DNA from: Akkermansia muciniphila
Lineage (GTDB): Bacteria; Verrucomicrobiota; Verrucomicrobiia; Verrucomicrobiales; Akkermansiaceae
Assembly (NCBI GenBank): GCA_004557455.1
Contig: SFDX01000015.1
Span: 1 to 64,000 of the forward strand
Length of the DNA: 64,000 nucleotides
Direction: 5' to 3'
The number at the start of each line of letters is the position of its first letter. Positions within the stretch are counted from its first letter, which is position 1. A model generated the notes under the pieces. That model searched no databases and was not told the DNA's origin. It was given only the letters and a program-made list of their open reading frames with translations. Both the position numbers and the translations under genes were made by a program. This document shows positions 44,379-51,971 of the stretch, in pieces.

Positions 44379-45353
44379 ATGGCCTTCACCCTGCAACAGG
44401 CGCAGCGCATGCTGCTGCAAGCCCGGGAACGCGGCCGCCTGCCGCATGCCCTGCTCATCACCGGGGCGGAGGAAGCCGGTACGCGGCGGCTGGCTCTGTC
44501 CCTGGCGGAGGCCCTCAACGGCGCGCGGGCCGAGAGTCTGGAGACCCTGCGCCATCCGATGTGCCGCATTATCCGTCCCGGGTCGAAAATCCGCAGTATT
44601 CCCGTAGAGAGCGTGCGCGCGGTGGAGCCTTTCCTGTCCCTGCGTGCCATGGAGGGCGAAACCAAACTGGTTATCATGGTGGAGGCCGAGCGCATGAAGG
44701 ACGAGGCCGCCAACGCCTTCCTCAAGACCTTGGAGGAGCCTCCGCCGCAGACGCTCATCATCCTCATCACGGAGCACCCGGACCACCTGCTGCCCACCAT
44801 CCTCTCCCGCTGCGTGCGCGTGCCGCTGCATACCCCCGGCGCGGGTCTGCACCTCAGCGAGGCCCAGCGCGCTTTCCTGCCCGCCGTGCAGCAGGCCCTC
44901 CCCGACATCGGCTCGGATGTGACGGCCTTGGCTCTGCGTGCGGATTTGACCGCCGTTCTCGCTCAGCGGAGGGAACAGATAACCGATCGCCTCACCGAGG
45001 CGGTGAAGGCCGAGGCCAAGGCGGTGGCAGAGGGGACGGATATCAAGGATTGGGAGAGCCGTCAAAAGGACGCCACGGCGGCGCAGATTGAGACCGAATA
45101 CCTGCGCGAGCGGGAGGAAGTGCTGGAGTTGCTCTCCCTCTGCATCGGCCAGGCGGTGCTGCTGGCCAGTCATGCCCCGGACGTGAAGCCCCTCGTGCCG
45201 CAGGTGGCAGAACTGGCGAAACGTCCGCTGCCGGAGCTCCTGCGCCGCATGCGTGCCGTGGATGCCTTGCGCAGCGACCTTAATTTTAACGTCAACGAGG
45301 CCCTGGCACTCGAGGCTCGCCTCATCGACATCATCGGAAATATCTCATTATGA
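44379..45353 (+). CDS. holB: DNA polymerase III delta-prime subunit
   Basis: A 324-residue clamp-loader subunit of the AAA+ type. Visible: RLPHALLITGAEEAGTRRLALSLAEAL, where the P-loop is replaced by a degenerate GAEEAGTRR, as in delta-prime proteins that do not bind ATP. Next is IPVESVRAVEPFLSLRA, then MVEAERMKDEAANAFLKTLEEPPPQTLIILIT (sensor 1 region) and LLPTILSRCVRVPL, the SRC motif that supplies the arginine finger. The C-terminal collar domain is present. The four Cys of the zinc module in many delta-prime proteins are absent. The stop overlaps yicC (ATGA). Confidence 0.88.
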   Translation: MAFTLQQAQRMLLQARERGRLPHALLITGAEEAGTRRLALSLAEALNGARAESLETLRHPMCRIIRPGSKIRSIPVESVRAVEPFLSLRAMEGETKLVIMVEAERMKDEAANAFLKTLEEPPPQTLIILITEHPDHLLPTILSRCVRVPLHTPGAGLHLSEAQRAFLPAVQQALPDIGSDVTALALRADLTAVLAQRREQITDRLTEAVKAEAKAVAEGTDIKDWESRQKDATAAQIETEYLREREEVLELLSLCIGQAVLLASHAPDVKPLVPQVAELAKRPLPELLRRMRAVDALRSDLNFNVNEALALEARLIDIIGNISL

Positions 45354-46225
45354 ACAGTATGACAGGATTCGGGGCGGCTTCTGCCTCCCTCAAGCGGTGT
45401 TCCCTCCGGGTGGAAATCGGCGGGGTGAACCGCAAGCAAACAGAAATTGCCATCTCCCTCCCCCGGGCATGGGCCGAGCTTGAAACACGCGTCCGCGAGG
45501 TGGTCGCTGGGCCGATTTCCCGCGGGCGGGTCAACGTTTCCATCTCCCTCCAAAGCAGCAGCGGCGGGGCTATTCCCTTGCAGCTTCATGCGGAAAAACT
45601 GGCGGATCTGCGCATGCACCTGCTGTCGCTGGCCGCCTCTCTGGAGCAGCCGGTGCAGCCCACGCTCGATGCGCTGATTCGTTTGGGAATCATTGCGGAG
45701 GAGTCCGAGGCGGATATTTCTGCGGAGGAGGCGTGGACGGCCATTCAGCCGGCGCTGGAGGAGGCCTTGCAGAAGTTCTGCTCCCTGCGTGCAACGGAGG
45801 GCGAGAACATGAAGCGGGACCTTCTGGCGCGCATTGATACCCTGCGGCAGCTCCGCAGCGAGATCAAGGCGCAGGCGGCCACCGTTCCTGCGCATTACCG
45901 CGAGATGTTGCTCAAGCGTTTGCAGGAGGCGGACCTGCCTTTCCCGGCGGATGACGAGCGCATTATCAAGGAGATCGCGCTTTTTGCTGATCGCTGCGAT
46001 GTGAGCGAGGAGCTCACGCGCCTCGGTTCGCACCTGGATCAGTTCTGCCGCCTGTGTGACAGTGCGGAGCCCGTCGGGCGTACGCTCGATTTCCTGTGTC
46101 AGGAGATCTTCCGGGAGTTGAACACCACGGGCTCCAAGGCCAATGATGCGGCTTTGGCCCAGCTTGTCGTGACGGCCAAGACGGAGCTGGAGAAGATTCG
46201 TGAACAAGTGCAAAATATCGAATAA
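45350..46225 (+). CDS. yicC: YicC-family endoribonuclease
   Basis: A 291-residue protein of the YicC family, recently shown in E. coli and relatives to be an RNase. It starts NSMTGFGAAS (residues 2-11), the family hallmark, followed by EIGGVNRKQTEIAISLPR. The C-terminal part (about 200-290) holds the conserved ERIIKEIALFADRCDVSEELTRLGSHLDQF and TLDFLCQEIFRELNTTGSKAND. The length is normal. It overlaps holB by 4 bp and is followed by gmk after one base, a common bacterial pairing. Confidence 0.93.
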   Translation: MNSMTGFGAASASLKRCSLRVEIGGVNRKQTEIAISLPRAWAELETRVREVVAGPISRGRVNVSISLQSSSGGAIPLQLHAEKLADLRMHLLSLAASLEQPVQPTLDALIRLGIIAEESEADISAEEAWTAIQPALEEALQKFCSLRATEGENMKRDLLARIDTLRQLRSEIKAQAATVPAHYREMLLKRLQEADLPFPADDERIIKEIALFADRCDVSEELTRLGSHLDQFCRLCDSAEPVGRTLDFLCQEIFRELNTTGSKANDAALAQLVVTAKTELEKIREQVQNIE

Positions 46226-46226
46226 T

Positions 46227-46817
46227 ATGCTCGGTACTCTTTTGGTGGTCTCCGGTCCCTCCGGTTCCGGGAAGACAACTCTCTGCCGCCGCGCGGCTGC
46301 GGAGGGCTTGGCGGCGTATTCCATCTCCTGCACCACCCGCGCGCCGCGTCCGGGGGAGCAGGACGGTGTGGATTATCATTTCCTTTCGCCGGATGAATTC
46401 GCTGCCCGTGTGGCGGCGGGCGAGTTCCTGGAACATGCTACCGTGCACGGCAATTCCTACGGCACCCTCAAGGCGGATATCGTGGCGCTGCTCGAGAGCG
46501 GTCGGAACGTGGTGATGGACATCGATGTGCAGGGCGCGGCGGGTATCCGTGCCTGTACGCATCCTGTCATTCGTCGGGCCTATGCGGATCTCTTCATTCG
46601 CGTGCTGCCCGCGGAGTTGGAGGCGCGCCTGCGCGGGCGTCAGACGGATGCCGAGGAGGTGATCCGCCTGCGTTTGCACAATGCAGCGCAGGAGAATGCC
46701 CGCCGTGGGGAATATATGTTTACCCTTACCTCCGGCGACCGTGAGCAGGACTACGCGCGCTTCACCGCTTTGCTGACGGCGTTGTCCCTGCGCACCGGGC
46801 TGGAGCCCGTGGAGTAG
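46227..46817 (+). CDS. gmk: Guanylate kinase
   Basis: A 196-residue enzyme that phosphorylates GMP to GDP with ATP. P-loop GPSGSGKTTL (residues 9-18); GMP-binding region SCTTRAPRPGEQDGVDYHFLS (about 34-54); FLEHATVHGNSYGT (about 67-80); MDIDVQGAAGIR (about 98). The ATG at 46227 lies 1 nt after the yicC stop; an in-frame ATG at 46200 would overlap yicC. It is the last gene of the run and is followed by a terminator. Confidence 0.96.
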   Translation: MLGTLLVVSGPSGSGKTTLCRRAAAEGLAAYSISCTTRAPRPGEQDGVDYHFLSPDEFAARVAAGEFLEHATVHGNSYGTLKADIVALLESGRNVVMDIDVQGAAGIRACTHPVIRRAYADLFIRVLPAELEARLRGRQTDAEEVIRLRLHNAAQENARRGEYMFTLTSGDREQDYARFTALLTALSLRTGLEPVE

Positions 46818-46843
46818 GCCGCCTGTCCCGCTCTTTTTCCCGT

Positions 46844-46880
46844 CTGCGGGCGTAAAAAAGCCCGCGGCGGGGTGTTTTTT
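46844..46880 (+). terminator. Intrinsic terminator after gmk
   Basis: CTGCGGGC (46844-46851) pairs with GCCCGCGG (46860-46867; one G-U), loop of eight, followed by TTTTTT (46875-46880). The T run almost touches the nagA -35 box. Confidence 0.65.
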
Positions 46881-46882
46881 GC

Positions 46883-46911
46883 TTGCAAGCCCGCGCGCGG
46901 GGGCGTATGAT
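46883..46911 (+). promoter_or_regulatory. Promoter of nagA
   Basis: TTGCAA (46883-46888), a 17-bp spacer, TATGAT (46906-46911). The predicted start is about 46918, which supports the ATG at 46935. Confidence 0.7.
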
Positions 46912-46934
46912 GGGTGGCGCAAGAGAGTCATCTT

Positions 46935-48077
46935 ATGAAAACACTTATCACCAATGCACACATCATCTCCCCGGGGGTGGATCTCCCCGGCGGTTCCGTG
47001 TTGATTGAGGGCACCAAGATTGTCGACGTGCTGCTGCCGGGCGAGACGGCGGAGGCGGACAAGGTGGTGGATGCCGGCGGTAACATGCTGCTGCCGGGTT
47101 TTGTGGACATCCACTCGCACGGTGCGGGCGGCTGCGATACCTGCGATTGCAAGGTGGAGAGCATCCGCACGATCGCCGATTGCAAGATGAAGGAGGGCGT
47201 GACCACTTGGCTGCCCACCACGCTGACGCTGGGTACCAAGACCCTGATGGACGTCTGCACGGCGGTGAAGGAGTACGCTGCCTCCCCGAACGGTTCCAAG
47301 ACCCCCGGCGTGCACTTGGAGGGCCCCTTCATCAACCCCAAGCAGTGCGGGGCTCAGAACCCCGCTTTCGTCCGTCCGTCGGACTTTGAGGAGGTGATGG
47401 AGATCAACAGCATCTACCCCGTGCGCTACATCTCCTTGGCCCCTGAAATGCCCGGTGCAACGGACTTCATCGCCAAGGCTACGGCTGCGGGTATCACCTG
47501 CTCCGCCGGGCACTCCGCCGCCACCCATGCGGACTTCAAGAAGGCGAAGGCCAAGGGACTCAAGTTCCTGACCCACTTCTGCAACCAGATGAGCCCGCAG
47601 CACCATCGCGAGATCGGTTTGGTGGGTTCCGGTATGCTGGATAAGGATATCAAGATCGAGATTATCTGTGATACGATCCACCTTTGCTCCGACATGCTGA
47701 ACTTGGCTTTCACCAACAACGGCATCGACCAGATGGTGATGGTTACGGACTCGTTGGCTTGCTCTTGGATGCCGGACGGCCCGGGCAGCCTGGGCGGTCT
47801 GCCCATCATCGTGAAGGGCGGTGTGGCACGCCTGGAGAGCGGTAACTTGGCCGGTTCCACCCTGCGCTATGCCCACGGCTTGCGCAACGTGTGGAAGATC
47901 ACCGGTAAGCCGCTCAGCGAGCTGGTGAAGGCTACCTCCTGGAACCAAGCGCAGGCCCTCGGGCTGCATGACCTCGGCAAGATCTGCCCCGGTTACACAG
48001 CGGACATGGTGCTGCTGGATGCGGACTTCAACACCGTCAAGACGATTATCGACGGCGAGGTGAAGTACGAGGCCTGA
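46935..48077 (+). CDS. nagA: N-acetylglucosamine-6-phosphate deacetylase
   Basis: A 380-residue amidohydrolase-superfamily enzyme that removes acetate from GlcNAc-6-P, feeding glucosamine-6-P into glycolysis or cell-wall recycling. Motifs: MLLPGFVDIHSHGAGGCDT (about 53-71), VHLEGPFINP with the metal Glu (about 126), CSAGHSAATHADF with metal His (about 192), LTHFCNQMSPQHHRE (about 214) and the catalytic Asp in MVTDSLAC (about 272). It is complete. With the hexosaminidase at the left edge it fits growth on mucin or recycling of amino sugars. A GTG at 46914 is in frame but lies before the predicted transcript start. Confidence 0.95.
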   Translation: MKTLITNAHIISPGVDLPGGSVLIEGTKIVDVLLPGETAEADKVVDAGGNMLLPGFVDIHSHGAGGCDTCDCKVESIRTIADCKMKEGVTTWLPTTLTLGTKTLMDVCTAVKEYAASPNGSKTPGVHLEGPFINPKQCGAQNPAFVRPSDFEEVMEINSIYPVRYISLAPEMPGATDFIAKATAAGITCSAGHSAATHADFKKAKAKGLKFLTHFCNQMSPQHHREIGLVGSGMLDKDIKIEIICDTIHLCSDMLNLAFTNNGIDQMVMVTDSLACSWMPDGPGSLGGLPIIVKGGVARLESGNLAGSTLRYAHGLRNVWKITGKPLSELVKATSWNQAQALGLHDLGKICPGYTADMVLLDADFNTVKTIIDGEVKYEA

Positions 48078-48098
48078 TTTTTTTCCACGGTCGGGCTG

Positions 48099-48126
48099 CC
48101 GGGCATGCGGTGCTGTGCATGCCCGG
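48099..48126 (+). terminator. Perfect 10-bp hairpin after nagA
   Basis: CCGGGCATGC (48099-48108) pairs perfectly with 48117-48126, loop of eight. There is no T tract, so it may be a factor-dependent or processing structure rather than a classic terminator. Confidence 0.45.
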
Positions 48127-48168
48127 GGGCTCGTCCGCGTTTCTTTCGTTTTATCGTAATCCCTCGGA

Positions 48169-48861
48169 ATGCGTATTTCTCCCTTGGCTGCTAAACTCTG
48201 TGCCCGGCAGGGCATAGATCCCGCCACTCTGCACGGCACCGGGCCGCGCGGGCGTATCATGGCGGCGGATGTGAAGGTCGGGCCGCGTGTCGGGCGTTCT
48301 TTCGCCGGTCAATCGGTGCGGGCCGTTTTTGCGGAGCAGCCTGCCGCCACCACCGGGCCGGAGGGGTATACCGTGTATGTAGGGAAGGCTCCCGCGCCGG
48401 GGCGTTTGCCGGAGCAGGTGGCCGTGCAGCGGGCTCGCTTGGGGGCAGGGGGCCTGAGTTTCCGGGATTATATTGCCCGCGCTTTAGTGAAGGCTGCGTT
48501 GCGGGCACAAGTCACCTCGCTGGAGGAGACGAACCTTTTGCTGCGTAACGAGGATGGGGACTGCGCCGTTCCCTCCGCTGCCCGCAAGCCGCTCTGCCGC
48601 TTGGCGCAGGAGGCCGCTGTCCCCGCGCCGTTCCCGCAGGGTTTTGCTCCGCAGCTCGTTCTGTGCCTGCCGGGGCAGGGGGCTGCCGCTATCCGTGACT
48701 TCCGTCCCCGCTTGGTGCTGGAGTGTGCCGCCCCCGGACCGGAGGGCGCGGCCTATTCGCTCTACTCTGCCCCCGATTTACCCCGCGCCTCTGCCGACAC
48801 CGCCGCCGCCGCTCTGCACCTGCTTGCAGAGAACCCGGTGGCTCTCTTGCTGCTGCCCTAA
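48169..48861 (+). CDS. E2-like protein with peripheral subunit-binding domain, no lipoyl domain
   Basis: A 230-residue protein. Residues 2-36 (RISPLAAKLCARQGIDPATL, then GTGPRGRIMAADV) match the peripheral subunit-binding domain that tethers E1 or E3 in 2-oxoacid dehydrogenase complexes. Behind it is a reduced acyltransferase-like part (LSFRDYIARALVKAALRAQ, about 104-122; LAENPVALLLLP at the end, matching the E2 C-terminus). The lipoyl domain is absent, and the catalytic HxxxDG motif cannot be found, so it is unlikely to be an active E2. It may be a structural subunit or an evolutionary remnant. GC-rich with normal codon use, hence probably expressed. Confidence 0.65.
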   Translation: MRISPLAAKLCARQGIDPATLHGTGPRGRIMAADVKVGPRVGRSFAGQSVRAVFAEQPAATTGPEGYTVYVGKAPAPGRLPEQVAVQRARLGAGGLSFRDYIARALVKAALRAQVTSLEETNLLLRNEDGDCAVPSAARKPLCRLAQEAAVPAPFPQGFAPQLVLCLPGQGAAAIRDFRPRLVLECAAPGPEGAAYSLYSAPDLPRASADTAAAALHLLAENPVALLLLP

Positions 48862-49026
48862 CTCCCCTCATGGGAGGGGGAATCTACTACGGGCATGTGT
48901 GTGGAGCGCGCCCGAAAAAAGGTGCCGCCTTAGTACTCAACTTGAGGATACAATCTGAAAGGTGAAGCGTCAGCGAGGAAGAACAGATGCGGGAGTGGTG
49001 ATTTCCTTACTTCTATGCATGAAGTA

Positions 49027-50259
49027 TCAGTCACTCACCACCTTGAGAAAATCCTCCACACCCATGATCCACTCTTTCTGATGGTCTGAGAAGGACGAGT
49101 GCAGACAGCGCGGCAGAACAAGTCGAACGTCCTGTTGCTTCATCTCCGTCGTTTGATTTTCGCTGATACCGGGTTCGATTGTAAGAAGATGTTTAGTTTT
49201 GATTCGAGCTGCTTCCGTCAGTATCTGTCGCCATCGATCCTTGCATGTAGTCTTGACCCCCAGCATATACAGATGCATCGAAGGAAAAGCGGGATCCCGA
49301 TAGGCTTCTATACTTGGAAAAATATAATCCGGACGAGATTTGCCCTCTGTAACAGGAGTTCGCGAGTATGCTATATTACGATCGATGAAAATTTGCTCGA
49401 TATGGTTCTCAAGAGATTGGCCTGCTCTGGTTTTTCTCCTATTGAGAAATGTTTTAGAAAGAGAAATAAAACGCTCGGCAGAAAGCCCACGATTGATTTC
49501 CTCATCTAAAAGATACTTTTCAAAAGAGAGAAACAGTTTTGTCTCTGTATTGTACCAGTAATAAAGCAAGTCGTCTGCCGTACCGGATTGCACTTCTCCG
49601 GCATTCGGGCAACCGGAAATTAGGCGAGCGTAGGAGGAAAACTCGGCTGTCGATGGGAGAGTTCCCTTGAACCGAACTATCATCTCATCTAAAAAATCAT
49701 CATTTTGCGGAACCTCCAGCCCCATTGCAAAAAAGAGTTCATAGGCCCGCGCCGGAAGCTCTCTGTTGATGAGGATATCAGAATCGACACCGGAAAAAGA
49801 TGTCTTCTGCTGTTCAGTATATCCGAATAACCATTTCAACCAAGGCAGAGCGTCGCTGTCCTTGTCTACAATAGCAAAGACGGCGGGAGTATCTGACTTT
49901 TTCCGATGTGCGATAAAGAGAAGATCTCCTTCCTCCATGCGCAGTGTCGCATCATTGGTCCGGTAGTACATTCGATATTCACTTCTGTCAGTTCTTCCAA
50001 GCTCTCGCCCCTTTGCCCGTGCATCATACAGAGTGAGTACCCCGGGATTCGATATGACAGAATCGTCATCTGCATAAATATATAAGCACGGAATGTTGAG
50101 CTTTTCGCACCCTTGGGGGTCACCGAACATTTGCACAATGGGACGAATGGCGTTGATTTCATGTTGGTTCGAGTGCCGGGGTGACGTCTCAACAGCAGAA
50201 AGTATCTTAAAGGCCAGAGCATCGAAGCAATTGGCCAAGCAGGCGGAACGTAACATCAC
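49027..50259 (-). CDS. EcoRII-type restriction endonuclease
   Basis: A 410-residue type II (IIE-like) endonuclease. The N-terminal part (about 50-150; NPGVLTLYDARAKGRELGRTDRS, LRMEEGDLLFIAHRKK) corresponds to the EcoRII effector-binding domain. The C-terminal catalytic part (about 270-400) shows GQSLENHIEQIF, the Asp of SRPDYIFPS, KTTCKDRWRQIL with the catalytic Lys and LTIEPGISENQTTEM, all typical of the EcoRII C domain. The full length matches EcoRII (about 404 residues), so CCWGG is the likely target. Its start overlaps the methylase stop by 4 bp. Strongly AT-rich compared with both flanks, so horizontally acquired. Confidence 0.9.
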   Translation of the reverse strand: MMLRSACLANCFDALAFKILSAVETSPRHSNQHEINAIRPIVQMFGDPQGCEKLNIPCLYIYADDDSVISNPGVLTLYDARAKGRELGRTDRSEYRMYYRTNDATLRMEEGDLLFIAHRKKSDTPAVFAIVDKDSDALPWLKWLFGYTEQQKTSFSGVDSDILINRELPARAYELFFAMGLEVPQNDDFLDEMIVRFKGTLPSTAEFSSYARLISGCPNAGEVQSGTADDLLYYWYNTETKLFLSFEKYLLDEEINRGLSAERFISLSKTFLNRRKTRAGQSLENHIEQIFIDRNIAYSRTPVTEGKSRPDYIFPSIEAYRDPAFPSMHLYMLGVKTTCKDRWRQILTEAARIKTKHLLTIEPGISENQTTEMKQQDVRLVLPRCLHSSFSDHQKEWIMGVEDFLKVVSD

Positions 50260-51575
50260 GATTTAAAACAGTTATAATTTGCCAAAACCGATGCTATAAA
50301 GCGAGCGGAGGCTTCAATTGCGGGAACAACGACACTGTTTCCTATTTGGTGATATGCCTGAGTCGAGGATACGGGGAAGATAAAAACAGAAGGATCATAC
50401 CCTTGCAGCTGCATAGCTTCCGAAACGGATAAACGTCGAGGACGATCGCCCGGCTGTTCAATAAGAATTTCGGCCCCGTCTTTATGATACCTTGCGGATA
50501 TAGTTCTCGTTACCTCATCGTCTCTGAGAGGCCAGGTGTGTAACCCATAACCGAATCCGTTTCCGGCTTTTTCGTGGTGCGCCTTGTGCCGTTCCAATGT
50601 AGCCCAAGTTCCCTCTCCCAATGTGTACCCCGGTAAATTTTTCATGATAATGCCGGGAAGAGTTGGATAACTGTAATCCTTTCCCGGTTTTGTCGGAATA
50701 TCAATCGGGTATTTTTCTGTATTGATTTGCTTCGGATCAAATCCGATAAGATACATGCGTTCGCGATGCTGGGGAACCCAAGCAGCCCCATCGACTATCT
50801 TCCATGAAATGACATATCCGAGTTCATCCTGAAGAGATCGCCGAATCACTTCAAATGTGCGACCTTTGTCGTGTGAGAGAAGATTTTTGACATTCTCCAA
50901 CATAAATGCTTTAGGCCGCTTTAATCTGAGAATTTCCTTAATCTCGAAGAAGAGCGTACCTTGGGTTTCATCCTCAAATCCATGCTTTCTCCCCAAAGAA
51001 TTTTTTTTGGACACTCCCGCCAGAGAAAACGGTTGGCAGGGGAACCCCGCACAAAGGACATCATGGTCGGGAATGGAAGACTTCGGAATACTCCGAATAT
51101 CGCCGAACGGCATTTCACCATAGTTGCGAAGATACGTTTGCTGAGCGTATTTATCCCACTCACTGGAAAAGACACATTTGCCTCCCGCTCTTTGGAAGGC
51201 TATACGAAAGCCCCCTATGCCGGCAAAGAGGTCGATAAACGTAAAGTTCCACTGCTTGGGCGGAGCATAGGGGATACCATCGAATAGATCTCTGGACGCA
51301 CATTCAGGGAGAGAAACAGGTTCTCTTGCGGACAAAACACCATCATGTTCATCCTCGATTTTATATAAATGCCGTTGGAGAGAAAGTCTTCCTTCCTTAG
51401 TCAGGAAGGGAATTGGCTGCTCCTCCCATGCGCGCTGTACATAGTGGGATACAACAGCCAAATAATCACGATCGGAAGGGTTCGGAATATCAACCGTGTC
51501 TTCAATAAGTTTTCCTCCGCCGGCAAGGAGACCGGTGTATGAGAGAAATTCTGCGGACTGAGTTGATGTAGACAT
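50256..51575 (-). CDS. DNA (cytosine-5) methyltransferase, M.EcoRII/Dcm type
   Basis: A 439-residue C5 methylase that protects the sites cut by the adjoining EcoRII-like enzyme. Motif I FIDLFAGIGGFRIAF (about 114), motif IV GFPCQPFSLAG with the catalytic Cys (about 190), motif VI MLENVKNLLSHD, motif VIII QHRERMYLIGF and motif X GNSVVVPAIEASARF near the C-terminus are all present. The longer N-terminal region is as in Dcm-type enzymes. ATG 51575 lies about 14 nt after the predicted transcript start; the in-frame ATG at 51605 would precede the -10. AT-rich, in operon order M then R, so methylation is made first. Confidence 0.92.
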   Translation of the reverse strand: MSTSTQSAEFLSYTGLLAGGGKLIEDTVDIPNPSDRDYLAVVSHYVQRAWEEQPIPFLTKEGRLSLQRHLYKIEDEHDGVLSAREPVSLPECASRDLFDGIPYAPPKQWNFTFIDLFAGIGGFRIAFQRAGGKCVFSSEWDKYAQQTYLRNYGEMPFGDIRSIPKSSIPDHDVLCAGFPCQPFSLAGVSKKNSLGRKHGFEDETQGTLFFEIKEILRLKRPKAFMLENVKNLLSHDKGRTFEVIRRSLQDELGYVISWKIVDGAAWVPQHRERMYLIGFDPKQINTEKYPIDIPTKPGKDYSYPTLPGIIMKNLPGYTLGEGTWATLERHKAHHEKAGNGFGYGLHTWPLRDDEVTRTISARYHKDGAEILIEQPGDRPRRLSVSEAMQLQGYDPSVFIFPVSSTQAYHQIGNSVVVPAIEASARFIASVLANYNCFKS

Positions 51576-51595
51576 GATGGATGAATACCGCAGAC

Positions 51596-51624
51596 ATTCT
51601 ATCATCTCATATCTGCATTGTCAA
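51596..51624 (-). promoter_or_regulatory. Promoter of the restriction-modification operon
   Basis: On the minus strand: TTGACA (51619-51624), a 17-bp spacer, TAGAAT (51596-51601). Near consensus. It lies 16 bp from repeat R. Confidence 0.75.
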
Positions 51625-51640
51625 GACCACAGCCCGGCTT

Positions 51641-51782
51641 CGGTGATGCAAGCCTTTTTTCCGGAAAATCTCTGCCATCAGAAAAATTCTTTCTGCTAAA
51701 CCTGTATTTTTGTGGGTTACGCAGCGATGTTCGGGCTTGGCTGAGGTGCCGCTGCCCTAAGCACCTCGGCAAAGATTTCGAG
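51641..51782 (-). repeat. Dispersed repeat R, copy 2
   Basis: The inverted counterpart of 26680-26817. On the minus strand it encodes the tail LEIFAEVLRAAAPQPSP-NIAA and a stop, then about 70 bp of flank ending GGCTTGCATCACCG. Beyond that boundary the two copies share nothing. It sits between the restriction-modification promoter and the M3 peptidase gene. Confidence 0.6.
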
Positions 51783-51887
51783 CTTCTCCGGAGATATGTA
51801 GGCCCTGCCGTAGAGGAAGGACAAGGTATCCACTGTAAAGAAATGGCCGGGCTCGTGATTGTGTATGGCATAATTCTCCGGCGACAT
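51717..51887 (-). pseudogene. 56-residue C-terminal remnant of a lost gene (contains repeat R tail)
   Basis: The minus-strand frame from ATG 51887 reads MSPENYAIHNHEPGHFFTVD, then a LSFLYGRAYISPEKLEIF segment and the R tail. The frame continues a few coding-like codons upstream to a stop. The composition is protein-like and the tail is shared with the copy at 26.7 kb, so this is probably the 3' end of a degraded, formerly larger gene. The family is not recognised. It could also be a small intact gene of unknown role. Confidence 0.4.
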
Positions 51888-51925
51888 GAAGTCTGCACGG
51901 TGGTATTGTATGGCTCATTTCCGGC

Positions 51926-51954
51926 TTGATTTCGGGGCGGGGATGGGGTATTAT
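51926..51954 (+). promoter_or_regulatory. Promoter of the M3 peptidase gene
   Basis: TTGATT (51926-51931), a 17-bp spacer, TATTAT (51949-51954). The predicted start is about 51961, 11 nt before the ATG. Confidence 0.65.
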
Positions 51955-51971
51955 GAATCCTGCGTTATACC

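Noticed and set aside
41523..45173. A 1216-codon open frame on the minus strand
   Set aside because: It runs antisense through the lysozyme-like gene, the Sel1 gene, pheA and most of holB, all of which have clear motifs and signal peptides.
46014..48260. Long minus-strand frame opposite yicC, gmk and nagA
   Set aside because: It spans three certain genes and has low-complexity, codon-bias-shaped composition.
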